Shown: piece after piece, positions 7,825 to 17,456 of the stretch
Position numbering within the stretch: position 1 is the stretch's first letter
Layout of the letters: each line of letters opens with the position of its first letter
Source of the DNA: Mucilaginibacter sp. KACC 22773
Lineage (GTDB): Bacteria; Bacteroidota; Bacteroidia; Sphingobacteriales; Sphingobacteriaceae
DNA: 64,000 nucleotides
NCBI RefSeq assembly: GCF_028736215.1
Contig: NZ_CP117883.1
Location: 4,402,001 to 4,466,000, forward strand
Direction: 5' to 3'
Program-made: the position numbers and the translations under genes
Notes under the pieces: model-generated
What the model was told of the DNA's origin: nothing
Seen by the model: only the letters and a program-made list of their open reading frames with translations
The model's database searches: none

Positions 7825-10614
7825 TCAGCTTTTTTTTCCCGGGGCCTTAAGCGTATACACAAAATGATACGTACCCGAAACTACATTCATCTGTTCATCA
7901 TTACCAACTTTTTTAATTTCGGTGATCTCTTCTTCGGTATTAAAATCCAGGCCACTTTCGGTGATCTGATCTGTTACCAATGGCAAAACTACATGCGCCG
8001 TAGTATTTGGCGGCACTACAATATCCAGGGTAAATATGCCATTATCAATACTCCATGCCGATTTTATTTTGCCGTACAGGGTTTCCAGTTCGGCCTGCGC
8101 GCTGGTTAATTTACCGCCCGGCTTTGGCGCAATAATAATTTTGTGGAACCCCGGATCAGCCTCATCAGTATTAATGCCGGCAATTACCCGGTACATCCAA
8201 TCGCCTATGGCACCGTAGGCGTAATGGTTAAAGGAGTTCATTTCGGGGTCTTCAAAGGTTCCATCGGGCTTAATACCATCCCAGCGCTCCCAAATGGTTG
8301 TGGCGCCGTTTTTAACCGGGTATAGCCACGATGGGTACGATTCTTTCATCAGCAGGTCATAAGCAATATCTGTAAAGCCAAAGCGGCTCAAAACATGGCA
8401 AATGTAGGGTGTGCCTAAAAAACCTGTAGTGATATGCTCGTCATAATCGTCAATGTTTTTTACCAGCCTTTTTGCTGCCGATACCCTCAGGTTCTCGGGC
8501 AGCAAATCAAAATTTAATGCCAGCACGTAGGATGTTTGCGTACCCGATATCATGCGCCCGTTGGGTGTTACATACTCGCTGTTAAAAGCTTTTTTGATAT
8601 TATACAACAGCTGCGAATATTTTTGTACATCATCGCTTTTACCCAATATTTTGGCTGCATTGATGAGCAATTGCGTTGAGTGGGCATAAAAAGCCTGCGC
8701 TATCAGGTTTTTGTCGGTTAGTGCGGCACCATCTTCGTAATTGGTACCGGCGTAAAACAGCCAGTCGCCAAAGTGGTTGCCTGTATCCCACAGGTAATTG
8801 CGGCTATGCAGCTGAATGTAGCCCACCCATGCCTTCATACTTTCGTATTGCTGCTGCAACACCTGTTTATCGTTATAAGCCAGGTAAATATTCCAGGGGG
8901 CTATGGTGGCCACGTCGCTCCAGCCGGATGCGGCTGACGATGCGCTATCCAGCATATTGGGTATCACGTAAGGTACCGCGCCGTCCTTATGCTGATCGGC
9001 TGTTAAATCTTTCAGCCATTTGGTATAAAAGCCTGCCACATCCATATTAAAAGTGGCGGTACGGCAAAAAGCCTGTGCATCCCCCGTCCAGCCCATGCGT
9101 TCATCGCGCTGTGGGCAATCGGTAGGCACATCAATAAAATTTCCTTTTTGCCCCCATTGAATATTATGTTGTAACTGGTTAACTAATGGGTTTGAAGTGG
9201 AAAATTTGCCCGTTTGCGCCATATCCGAATAAACGGCATAAGCAGCTAAATTTGTGGAATCCAGCGGGCCTGTATAACCCACCACCTTTAAAAACCTGAA
9301 CCCCTGGAAGGTAAAATGAGGTTCGAAAGTGGCAAGGCTGTCATCTTTAAAAACATAGGTAATTTCCTGTTTGGCGGTACGCAGGTTTTTGGTGTAAAAA
9401 TTTCCCTTTTGATCCAGCACTTCGGCATGGTAAAGCCTGACGGTATCGCCTGCCTTTGCTTTCAGTTTAAACTGCACCCAGCCTACCAGGTTTTGGCCAA
9501 AATCGACAACCCGCTCGCCTGCCGGTGTGGTAAATACCTTTAAGGGCAAAAACTTCTCGTGTTTTTTTACAGTCGGGCCGGTGGTGGCAATCAGGTTATT
9601 CCTTATGGTCGTATCCATTTTAACCGTATCCCAGCCCATGTCTTTATAAAGGGGACTTGTCCAGCCGTTTTTTTCCTTGCGGGCGTCATAAACCTCGCCA
9701 TCAAAAAAAGATGACGAGCGTATTGGGCCATAAGTTACCTTCCAGCTTTTATCTGAATTAATTATTTCCCGTTTACCATTAGTATATACTAATTCCAACT
9801 GGCAAAGCAGGGCCAGTTTGCTGCCATATATATTTTTTTTACGGTTATAAGTATAGCCCCTGTACCAGCCATCGCCAACGGTTACGCCAATGGCGTTGGC
9901 GCCTTTTAGCATATTGGCGGTAACATCATACACATTATATTGCAGGCGTTTGTTATAGCTCGTCCAGCCGGGGGCAAAATAATCATTACCAACACGTTTG
10001 CCATTTATTTGCGCTTCAAAAACACCGTGCGCGGTGATGTATAAGTGTGCTGCACGCACTTTTTTATCTAACTTAAAACTTTTGCGGAACATGGGCGCCG
10101 GGCCGCCGGTGGTGTCAGACGGGTAAGTATCCTGGATCCATTTGGCCGACCAGTCGGTTGGGTTTAGCAAACCCATTTTCCAAAAGTTGACCATACACCA
10201 GGGGCTTACCCGGTTTTTGTTATCCCATACCCTAACCTGCCAGTAAACTTTTTGGCGCGAAGCAAGCATAGGCCCGCCATAATAAACCTGGATAGACTGA
10301 GCGGAATAAATGCGGCCTGTACCCCAGATGATATCCTTGCCTTTTGTTAACGATACGGCATTGCTGCCAACTCTTATTTCATAGGATGTTTGCTGAATGT
10401 CGCGCTCCGGGCATACCAGTTTCCAACTTAAACGGGGATTGGCAACAGCAACCGATATGGGATTGGTTTTGTATTCGCAAATAAGGTTATCAACTGTGAG
10501 CGGCGGCGGCGGTAACGGCTTAACCTGGGAAAAACTGCTGAAAGAAATAAAAACTAACAAAACGATATTTAAGCATACTTTTTTGAGCACACTTATTTGT
10601 TGAGTATAATTCAT
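7825..10614 (-). CDS. GH78 alpha-L-rhamnosidase
   Basis: Inverting alpha-L-rhamnosidase of 929 residues, secreted (signal peptide ending near residue 30 at SFSQ). Domain order is an Ig-like N-terminal domain starting LICEYKTNPI, a beta-sandwich with VTVGDGWYRG, then the (alpha/alpha)6 barrel. DCPQRDERMGWTGDAQAF near residues 495-515 carries the conserved acidic catalytic region, and TTIWERWDG near residue 790 matches the family's second conserved acidic motif. Size and motifs are typical. It starts the enzyme part of the locus, 29 bases from the DUF5009 gene, and lies just after a terminator that follows susD. Its presence alongside mannosidase and hexosaminidase hints at a rhamnose-containing target. 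Confidence 0.95.
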   Translation of the reverse strand: MNYTQQISVLKKVCLNIVLLVFISFSSFSQVKPLPPPPLTVDNLICEYKTNPISVAVANPRLSWKLVCPERDIQQTSYEIRVGSNAVSLTKGKDIIWGTGRIYSAQSIQVYYGGPMLASRQKVYWQVRVWDNKNRVSPWCMVNFWKMGLLNPTDWSAKWIQDTYPSDTTGGPAPMFRKSFKLDKKVRAAHLYITAHGVFEAQINGKRVGNDYFAPGWTSYNKRLQYNVYDVTANMLKGANAIGVTVGDGWYRGYTYNRKKNIYGSKLALLCQLELVYTNGKREIINSDKSWKVTYGPIRSSSFFDGEVYDARKEKNGWTSPLYKDMGWDTVKMDTTIRNNLIATTGPTVKKHEKFLPLKVFTTPAGERVVDFGQNLVGWVQFKLKAKAGDTVRLYHAEVLDQKGNFYTKNLRTAKQEITYVFKDDSLATFEPHFTFQGFRFLKVVGYTGPLDSTNLAAYAVYSDMAQTGKFSTSNPLVNQLQHNIQWGQKGNFIDVPTDCPQRDERMGWTGDAQAFCRTATFNMDVAGFYTKWLKDLTADQHKDGAVPYVIPNMLDSASSAASGWSDVATIAPWNIYLAYNDKQVLQQQYESMKAWVGYIQLHSRNYLWDTGNHFGDWLFYAGTNYEDGAALTDKNLIAQAFYAHSTQLLINAAKILGKSDDVQKYSQLLYNIKKAFNSEYVTPNGRMISGTQTSYVLALNFDLLPENLRVSAAKRLVKNIDDYDEHITTGFLGTPYICHVLSRFGFTDIAYDLLMKESYPSWLYPVKNGATTIWERWDGIKPDGTFEDPEMNSFNHYAYGAIGDWMYRVIAGINTDEADPGFHKIIIAPKPGGKLTSAQAELETLYGKIKSAWSIDNGIFTLDIVVPPNTTAHVVLPLVTDQITESGLDFNTEEEITEIKKVGNDEQMNVVSGTYHFVYTLKAPGKKS

Positions 10615-10720
10615 GCACTAAATATAGCTTTAGAACGTTTTTTGTTTTAAATACCACACATATTTTAGCTATAAAACAGTAAAAATGATGTGGTAATAGC
10701 ATTATTATGTCAATAAACGG

Positions 10721-10755
10721 AAAAAGCCCCGCAAAAGTTTCGCGGGGCAAAAAAA
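10721..10755 (-). terminator. Intrinsic terminator after susD
   Basis: Inverted repeat GCCCCGC...GCGGGGC at 10726-10748. On the minus strand the 3' arm is followed by TTTTT, so it would terminate transcription leaving the SusC/SusD genes. It separates the outer-membrane genes from the glycosidase genes, allowing a higher transcript level for susCD. Confidence 0.8.
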
Positions 10756-10762
10756 GTAATAA

Positions 10763-12256
10763 TTAATGCTCCAGTGTTCCTTCTGTTAGCGGATATTGGA
10801 AAAGCAGGCGGATATTAGCGTAAGCAGCAGAGTTAACATTCCAGTAAGGTTTTTTAAAGGCTTTTTCGCGGGCGCCGTGGGCTGTCATTACAGCAACGGC
10901 CTTACCGGTACGTAAAAGATCAAACCAGCGGTGATTTTCAAACGCCAATTCAACCTGCCTTTCATGCGCAATGGCATCGCGAAAGGCATCCTGCCCCGAA
11001 ACATTTAAAGCAGGGTCATCATTCCCGGCGGATTTAGCGGCCAGGCCGGCCCGTTCGCGTACCAGGTTTAAATATTTAAAAGCATCGCCGCCACCCACAA
11101 ATCCCTGCTCGTTAAGGCATTCGGCCAGCATCAGGTAAACATCGGCATAGCGGTACACCGGGAAATTTTTGCCGGTTACACCCTGCACGGCGCTGGTGGT
11201 TGCAAACTTTTTAATAAAGGGCAAATCCACGCCGTACTCATCAGATGTAAATTCAATTAACGAGGCATCTTTACGGTTATCGCCATCCTCGTAGGCGTTA
11301 ACCAGGTCCTGGGTTGGAATATTCCAGCCATTTTGCGCGCCGTTGGCTATCTCAAAACCGGTTACATCCGAGTCATAATAATCCCAGGGGATAAAAGTAT
11401 CTACAAAATCGCTGCCCAGTCCGTTTGAACCCTCAATGTATTGTATTTCGAAAATAGACTCGGGGCCGTTCTCTTTATTATTATCAAAGTTATCGGCATA
11501 ATCTGTATTCAGATGATAAGCATTTGATGCAATAATATTCCGCAGCAAGGGAATGGCCAGGTCAAATTTTTTCCGGGTCATGTACACCTCGGCAAGCATG
11601 GTTTCGGCGGTTCCCTTGGTTACCCGGCCTTTATTTGCGGCGCCGGCATAGGTTACCGGCAGTTTGGCAACTGCAACCTGCGCATCGGCAATAATAGCCG
11701 CGTAAACAGCATCTACCTCGGCCTTTGTTGCTACCTTGTAAGCCTCGCTTACCGATGCTACCTCGTTAAGTACCAGCGGCACCCGGCCAAACATACGCAC
11801 CAGGTTAAAATAGTTGAATGCGCGTAAAAAGCTGGCCTGTCCGGCTATGGTATCGGCAACTGCCACATCAAGTTTGGCCGCGGGCAGACGTGCTAAAATA
11901 GCATTGCAACGACCAATGCCTGTATAGCTGGCCTCAAAAAAAGCGCCTACCATATCGTTATTGTTCAACTCCCTAAACTCATCTATTTCCTCTTTGTTGG
12001 TACCGGAGCGGTCATAAGGATCAAACTCGTATGATGTATTGTCAGACCGCATTTCGCCCATTGCCCAAAAACTGCCGTTATACAGGCCTTGTAACGGTGC
12101 ATAAGCTCCGTTAACCGCCTGTATAAACTGTGCCTTTGTCTTGAAAAAATTGGTTGTATTTTGAGTATCGGCAGGCTGAAGGTTAAGGTAATCCTTTTTA
12201 CAGCTCCACGTACTACATGCAATAAGTACCAGGAAAACATATATGTATTTTTTCAT
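10763..12256 (-). CDS. RagB/SusD family nutrient uptake outer membrane lipoprotein
   Basis: Surface glycan-binding lipoprotein of about 497 residues, partner of the SusC porin upstream. The N-terminus has a lipobox Cys (STWSCKKDYLNL near residue 19), followed by the typical SusD start with LQPADTQNTTNFF. TPR-like helices follow, e.g. ASFLRAFNYFNLVRMFG and ETMLAEVYMTRKKFDLAI. The C-terminal signature HERQVELAFENHRWFDLLRTG is very characteristic. ATG 12256 is chosen over 12307 because the lipoprotein signal begins there; this leaves 51 bases after the susC stop. The bound oligosaccharide is unknown. Confidence 0.95.
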   Translation of the reverse strand: MKKYIYVFLVLIACSTWSCKKDYLNLQPADTQNTTNFFKTKAQFIQAVNGAYAPLQGLYNGSFWAMGEMRSDNTSYEFDPYDRSGTNKEEIDEFRELNNNDMVGAFFEASYTGIGRCNAILARLPAAKLDVAVADTIAGQASFLRAFNYFNLVRMFGRVPLVLNEVASVSEAYKVATKAEVDAVYAAIIADAQVAVAKLPVTYAGAANKGRVTKGTAETMLAEVYMTRKKFDLAIPLLRNIIASNAYHLNTDYADNFDNNKENGPESIFEIQYIEGSNGLGSDFVDTFIPWDYYDSDVTGFEIANGAQNGWNIPTQDLVNAYEDGDNRKDASLIEFTSDEYGVDLPFIKKFATTSAVQGVTGKNFPVYRYADVYLMLAECLNEQGFVGGGDAFKYLNLVRERAGLAAKSAGNDDPALNVSGQDAFRDAIAHERQVELAFENHRWFDLLRTGKAVAVMTAHGAREKAFKKPYWNVNSAAYANIRLLFQYPLTEGTLEH

Positions 12257-12307
12257 GATTTCTGTTGTTATGGTTTCACCATCGTTAGTTTGAATACTCA
12301 TTTTCAA

Positions 12308-15300
12308 TTAAAATGTCACGTTACATCCCAACGTGTAAACTGCCGAAACAGGGTAGCCCGTAAAATTTACGTTGGGCGACAGCGACCTGTTGCCCTGCTG
12401 CCCTTCAATCCCTACCTCGGGGTTACCGCCTTTATAACCGGTTAGGAGGATGGCGTTTTGGGCACTGAAATAGACCCTGAAATTCCGGGTGAACTTTGTT
12501 TTAAAGTTGTATCCAAAATCAATGTTTTTAACCGACAGATACGAGTTACTTTCAACCCAGTACGATGGGTAATAATCACGCGCAAGATTGGTGTTTGAAA
12601 CGGTGGTTGGCAATATTCCAGCTCCTGGATTGCTTGCAGACCGCCAGCGATGAATAACCGATTCCTCGACATTAAAAACCCCATCTAAATTGGTTGTAAA
12701 CTGCTTGTACATATCAAACACGTGCCCGCCAACCGATCCTGCTGTAATGATATTCAGATCAAACTTTTTGTACGAAAAATGATTGCTGAAACCAAATGTA
12801 AATTTGGGCCAGGGGTTGCCTATATTGGTTTGGTCGTTACCGTCAATTACGCCATCGCCATTAACATCTTTATACCTGACATTGCCAACCTGTTCGCCGT
12901 CAAAATGAGGGTATTTATCAAGCTCGGCCTGGTTTTGAAATATACCTTCAAAAATATAACCATAAAACTGGCCTAAGGGCAGGCCTACTTTGGTAATACT
13001 TGTAGGGTTGTCGTTTTTAGGTGCATCGTAAATGTATGGTGTAGGGCCTAAATCAAGCACCTTATTGCGGTTAAATGATATGTTAAGATCGGTTGACCAG
13101 TTGAAGTTACGCTCCACTATATTTTTTGTGGTTAACGTAAACTCCCATCCGCGGTTACGTACATTACCCACATTTGATAAAGCATAACCATAGCCCGATA
13201 CGATAGGAATCGGGATATACTGCAGCATCCGTTGGGTATACCGGTTATAATATTCGGCAATTAAATAAACGCGGCCTTTTAGCAGCGATACATCCATACC
13301 TATATCCAGCTGTTTGGTGGTTTCCCAGCCAAGCTCGGTATTGCCAATCTGGTCGGTTATTGAAGCCCCCGGTGCAAGCCCGCCGCCAAATGTATAATTG
13401 GCTACATCAACAACGGGAATGTAATCATAGTTCCCTACATCGTTATTACCGGCAAGGCCGTAGCTGGCGGTAAACTTAACCTGGTCAATTGCCGCCGTTT
13501 TAGGAAAAAAAGATTCGTCGGAAATGCGCCATCCGCCTGATACCGACGGGAAAGTGCCCCAACGGTGCCCGGGTGCAAACCTTGATGAACCATCGCGGCG
13601 AATAGAGCCACTTAACAGGTATTTATCTTTATAGGCATAATTTACCCGGCCAATTAACGATTGTAAACGCCACTCGGCGTCGCCGGCGTCAGCAGTAATG
13701 ATGGTTGCATTGGCAACAGACCGTATGGCATCATCAGGAAAGCCGGTGCCGAAAGTAAAACGATCATGTGAGTTTTCCTGTTGTATGGAGTAATCGGCCA
13801 ATACAGTTAATGTATGGCTGCCCCAGTTTTTTTTGTAGTTGATGCTGTTTTCGTTGAGCCAGTTAAAAACATTTTGCGAGGTGAATGAAGCTACTGCTTT
13901 TTGCTGGTTACCATCGCGGTTTGGGACATTAAACCCGCCCAGGTACGATGGCCTGTAGTAATCCTGTGATTTGGTTTGATAGTCGACCCCGAACGTTGAT
14001 TTTATGTTCAGCCCTTTAACAACTTCATAATCAATATAAGTGTTGGCAAGGGCCCTGAATTCGTTGCGCTTGTTGGTTGTATTTACAAGGGAGCTTACCG
14101 GGTTATTATTTTGAAAAGTACCTGGCGACCCGACAACGTTGGTATACGAGCCATCAGGTTGTTTCACCGGCACAAGCGGGCTTTCCAGGTAGGCCTGGCT
14201 TAATGCTGCCGAAAGAAAGTGGCCGTCTGTTTCCTGTAAATTTCTGAAGCTGTAAGTGGGCGCTATATTTAACCCTACGGTTAAACCCTTAGCTATATCG
14301 GCATCAATTGTAGCCTTTAACGAGTAGCGTTTAAAAGCAGTATTAAGCACAGTACCCTGCTGATCAAAGTATCCTAATGAAAACAACGACCGTACTTTTT
14401 CTGTACCGTTAGCTATGGTAACATCGTAATTTTGCATGGGCGCAACGCGGGTTACAGCATCAAACCAATCGGTGCCTTTGCCGAGCGATTGAGGGTTTTT
14501 ATATTCGTTGGGTATTGGGTTGTTGGTACCGTTAACCGCGTTTGCATCCTGGATAGCTTCTGTGCGCCATTGAGCAAATTCGGCCGCCGTCATCATTTTA
14601 AGTTTGCTTTTGGGCAATACCGATTGCAGACCGGTTGAAGTATTTACCGTAACAGACGACTCCCCTTTTTTTGCCCGCTTGGTAGTTATCATGATAACCC
14701 CATTTGCACCGCGCGAACCATATATTGCGGTTGAAGCAGCATCTTTAAGTACGCTTATATTTTCAATATCATCGGGGTTAATGGTGCTCAGGGGGTTCGA
14801 ATATTGATCGAAACCAGGCGAGAGTGGAAAACCATCTACCACATACAGCGGGTTGTCACCGGCGCCCACTGAACCGGCGCCGCGGATGTTAACCGCAACA
14901 CCGCCACCCGGCGTGCCTGTAACCTGGTTTACTGTAACGCCGGCCAGTTGCCCTGCCAGTTTCAGATCAAGGCTGGCAGCTTTTATCTCTTTAATATTGG
15001 CCATTTTTACGGTTCCAACCGCACCGGTAACGTTTTTACGTTCCTGGTTACCATATCCCACTACTACAACCTCGCTCATTTGCTGGTTATCTTCATCAAG
15101 GGATACATTGATAACCGCACGTTTGTTAACAGGCTCTTCCCTTGTTTTAAATCCTACAAACCTGAAAACCAGCACCGCGTTATCATCAACCTGGATGCTG
15201 TATTTACCATCGATTCCGCTTATTACCCCGGTATTTGAACCTTTAATGGTGATGCTTACACCGGGCAATGGCTGTTTGGTATTGTCAAGAACCTGCCCGC

Positions 15301-15697
15301 TAACGGTTATTTTATCGGGTATAACCAACTGCTCTTCCTTTTTATTTACAATAATGGTTTTGTTATCAATGGTGTAAGTAAAAGGTTCGTCTTTAAAACA
15401 CTCGTGTAAGGCTTGTTCAAGCGTGGCATTTTTTAAAGAAATTGTAACGGGTTTGGCCTGCTTAATTTCATTGTATTTGTAAAAAAAATAAAAACCGCTT
15501 TGCTTTTCAATAGCGGCAAATACTTTATCAATAGCGGTATTGCTGGTGCTTAGCGTTATGGTTTGCGAGTAACTTTTGGCGCTAAGCTGTAAACAACCAA
15601 TCATAATCAGGATAACCGTTAACTTCATTGTCAAAAACAGTTTGGAGGTTGATGTTTGGGGTACATAAAATACTTTACCCCTAAAGTTTAATTGCAT
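12308..15697 (-). CDS. SusC/RagA family TonB-linked outer membrane protein with STN domain
   Basis: TonB-dependent outer membrane importer of 1129 residues. Order: signal peptide to about residue 45 (SYSQ), STN signalling domain at 55-118, carboxypeptidase-D regulatory-like domain at 130-205, plug domain from about 210 (VVVGYGNQERKNVTGAVGTV, then IRGAGSVGAGDNPLYVVDG), then the 22-strand barrel ending in aromatic-rich VSAVYTLGCNVTF. The STN domain is the part that contacts a FecR-type anti-sigma factor, which fits the fecR and sigma genes just upstream. So binding of the glycan at the surface can switch on the locus. An internal ATG 23 codons in (MKLTVILIM) is an alternative start. Imports an oligosaccharide with SusD. 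Confidence 0.95.
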   Translation of the reverse strand: MQLNFRGKVFYVPQTSTSKLFLTMKLTVILIMIGCLQLSAKSYSQTITLSTSNTAIDKVFAAIEKQSGFYFFYKYNEIKQAKPVTISLKNATLEQALHECFKDEPFTYTIDNKTIIVNKKEEQLVIPDKITVSGQVLDNTKQPLPGVSITIKGSNTGVISGIDGKYSIQVDDNAVLVFRFVGFKTREEPVNKRAVINVSLDEDNQQMSEVVVVGYGNQERKNVTGAVGTVKMANIKEIKAASLDLKLAGQLAGVTVNQVTGTPGGGVAVNIRGAGSVGAGDNPLYVVDGFPLSPGFDQYSNPLSTINPDDIENISVLKDAASTAIYGSRGANGVIMITTKRAKKGESSVTVNTSTGLQSVLPKSKLKMMTAAEFAQWRTEAIQDANAVNGTNNPIPNEYKNPQSLGKGTDWFDAVTRVAPMQNYDVTIANGTEKVRSLFSLGYFDQQGTVLNTAFKRYSLKATIDADIAKGLTVGLNIAPTYSFRNLQETDGHFLSAALSQAYLESPLVPVKQPDGSYTNVVGSPGTFQNNNPVSSLVNTTNKRNEFRALANTYIDYEVVKGLNIKSTFGVDYQTKSQDYYRPSYLGGFNVPNRDGNQQKAVASFTSQNVFNWLNENSINYKKNWGSHTLTVLADYSIQQENSHDRFTFGTGFPDDAIRSVANATIITADAGDAEWRLQSLIGRVNYAYKDKYLLSGSIRRDGSSRFAPGHRWGTFPSVSGGWRISDESFFPKTAAIDQVKFTASYGLAGNNDVGNYDYIPVVDVANYTFGGGLAPGASITDQIGNTELGWETTKQLDIGMDVSLLKGRVYLIAEYYNRYTQRMLQYIPIPIVSGYGYALSNVGNVRNRGWEFTLTTKNIVERNFNWSTDLNISFNRNKVLDLGPTPYIYDAPKNDNPTSITKVGLPLGQFYGYIFEGIFQNQAELDKYPHFDGEQVGNVRYKDVNGDGVIDGNDQTNIGNPWPKFTFGFSNHFSYKKFDLNIITAGSVGGHVFDMYKQFTTNLDGVFNVEESVIHRWRSASNPGAGILPTTVSNTNLARDYYPSYWVESNSYLSVKNIDFGYNFKTKFTRNFRVYFSAQNAILLTGYKGGNPEVGIEGQQGNRSLSPNVNFTGYPVSAVYTLGCNVTF

Positions 15698-15766
15698 AAC
15701 TTCGTCGTGTTTTGGGTGAATGTGTCTGTTAAGGAAACTCAGTAAAAGCTTAGCCCATACATTTAA

Positions 15767-15792
15767 GCCGGGAGTATTGCAGTACTCCCGGC
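15767..15792. terminator. Strong hairpin between fecR and susC
   Basis: Perfect 10-bp inverted repeat GCCGGGAGTA / TACTCCCGGC with a 6-base loop in the fecR-susC gap. The T-run is on the plus-strand side (ATTTTTC), so on the minus strand it is only a weak terminator. It may act as attenuator or transcript-end stabiliser between regulator and porin genes. Confidence 0.5.
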
Positions 15793-15890
15793 ATTTTTCA
15801 TGGGTAAGGTAGTTGTAGGGTGTTAATGGAGATGTATGTTTTTTTTCATAGGTAGATGTTTTTTAAAGGTTAATGTAAAAACGGATATGG

Positions 15891-17054
15891 TTAAGGTGAT
15901 ACTGTTATCTTTTTATCTTCAACTTTAAAATGCACATGGCTAAGCTCCAGAACGTGCAGTACCTGCGATAGCTTCACATTTCGTTCAATTCTGCCCATAA
16001 ATTCGTCGTCGGATACTTTGCCGTTGTAAACCACTTCGATGTTGTACCATCGCGATAGTTGTTTCATGATATCCCTGATACTGGCCCGGTTAAAATCAAA
16101 AAAACCGTTTTTCCAGGCCACGGCCCTTAGGGCATCTACCTCAACAACCTGGATATTATCACCTTTAACAATACCCTGCTCATCTGGTTTTAGCAAGTTA
16201 TGGTTATTGCCGCTGGTTAATTGTACCAATCCTTCCAGCAAAGTTGTTTTAATATCGTCCTCGTCGGCATAGGCATTAATGTTAAAATGGGTGCCCAATA
16301 CCTTTACTTTAAGCACATTAACATTTACCATGAATGGCTTCGACGGATTTTTAGCCACTTCAAAATAGGCCTCGCCGGTTAGTTCCACATCACGTTGGCT
16401 GCCGGTAAATGCCGTGGGGAATTTGAGCGATGATGCCGCGTTGAGCCAAATTTTGCTGCCATCGGGCAATATAACCTGGTACTGACCTCCACGTGGTGTG
16501 CTGATGGTATTATAAGCTACAGGGCCATTTGTCGCTGAAGCCTTGCCTTCTTCAACCTGGTAAACCAGTTGCCCATCTTTAGTTTTTTTAACGCTGACGT
16601 TGCCTTTTTTGGCAAGGGTGCCGATCCTTGCAGAATCGAGCACCACTTTTTCGCCATTATCTAAGGTTAGGACTGCTTCATTTTTACCGGGGTCGGCATC
16701 GTGCTTAACCACGATTTTGTTTTTTGCCGCAATGTTATCTTTTGCGACATGCTGCATGCAATAATACACTCCGCCGCTGATGACCATAAGGCCAATTACC
16801 GCCGCAGCTACATTCTTAAAAGCAAAGATTTTTAATACTTTAGGTTGATGCTTTGCAGACGATTGTTGAACAGCCGAATGCAAACGCTGCAGCATTTTAT
16901 CTTCCAGGTCTTGCCTTACGCCCAGGGCTTGCTCGTCCCAATCGCTATCGGTTTGGACGTTATCAAACAATTCCATTAACAGCTGCACCTCATCGGCAGT
17001 AGCCTGCCCATTAAGGTATCTATCTATCAATTGTTGAAATTCCTGTTTTTGCAC
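15891..17054 (-). CDS. FecR family anti-sigma factor (with DUF4974)
   Basis: Inner-membrane anti-sigma factor of 387 residues that receives the signal from the SusC STN domain. Residues 1-75 are cytoplasmic and sigma-binding (IDRYLNGQATADEVQLLMELF). One transmembrane helix spans about 78-100 (VAAAVIGLMVISGGVYYCMQ). The periplasmic FecR domain begins near residue 180 with STPRGGQYQVILPDGSKIWL and EVELTGEAYFEVAKN-like sequence. The last 70 residues are the DUF4974/STN-like domain with IRDIMKQLSRWYNIEVVY. It follows the sigma gene with 402 bases between, a gap filled by repeats, so it may have its own promoter. Confidence 0.93.
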   Translation of the reverse strand: MQKQEFQQLIDRYLNGQATADEVQLLMELFDNVQTDSDWDEQALGVRQDLEDKMLQRLHSAVQQSSAKHQPKVLKIFAFKNVAAAVIGLMVISGGVYYCMQHVAKDNIAAKNKIVVKHDADPGKNEAVLTLDNGEKVVLDSARIGTLAKKGNVSVKKTKDGQLVYQVEEGKASATNGPVAYNTISTPRGGQYQVILPDGSKIWLNAASSLKFPTAFTGSQRDVELTGEAYFEVAKNPSKPFMVNVNVLKVKVLGTHFNINAYADEDDIKTTLLEGLVQLTSGNNHNLLKPDEQGIVKGDNIQVVEVDALRAVAWKNGFFDFNRASIRDIMKQLSRWYNIEVVYNGKVSDDEFMGRIERNVKLSQVLHVLELSHVHFKVEDKKITVSP

Positions 17055-17159
17055 AACCTGCTTTTTATAGTGAGAGTATAAAAACGGGGGGTATCCCCTA
17101 CGTGGGAAGAAAAAAAATTTGAGAAGATTAAGGTTGATAGGTAAACTTGGTTTGTGGAT

Positions 17160-17420
17160 AAAAAAGGGTCATCGGCCCGACACATATTGTAGCCCCGGGT
17201 TTCAACCCGGGGATGAATGGCCAAAGACCAACAAGAGTGCCATCGGCACGGCCCATATTTTGGTGTAATCCAAGCATTTTCAATTTGTCCAAACGATTAT
17301 ACGCATTGATAATATGTCCCGACCCTACGGTTCTCAATCGTTCCCTTCATTCTTTTCCACGGGTTAAAACCCGTGGCTACAAGATTGGCCGAGGCTACGC
17401 CTCTAATTCGTAATAGAACA
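17160..17420. repeat. REP-like palindromes in the sigma-fecR gap
   Basis: Two short palindromes of related design: AGCCCCGGGTTTCAACCCGGGG (17191-17212) and CCACGGGTTAAAACCCGTGG (17357-17376), with further broken inverted pieces such as ATCGGCCCGACACATATT between. This type of GGGTTnnAACCC palindrome is widespread between genes in Bacteroidota. No gene is visible in the 402-base gap; short open frames here are only by-products of the palindromes. Confidence 0.75.
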
Positions 17421-17456
17421 AGCCCCGTTGTGTCAATAAAAGACATGTAACCCCAT

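Noticed and set aside
14790..14815. GGGTTCGAATATTGATCG as a tRNA T-arm
   Set aside because: It lies inside the SusC coding sequence and no cloverleaf can be built around it.
14432..15377. Long plus-strand open frames opposite the susC gene
   Set aside because: They are shadows of the minus-strand SusC frame; their proteins have low-complexity Ser/Thr/Pro composition and no domain.
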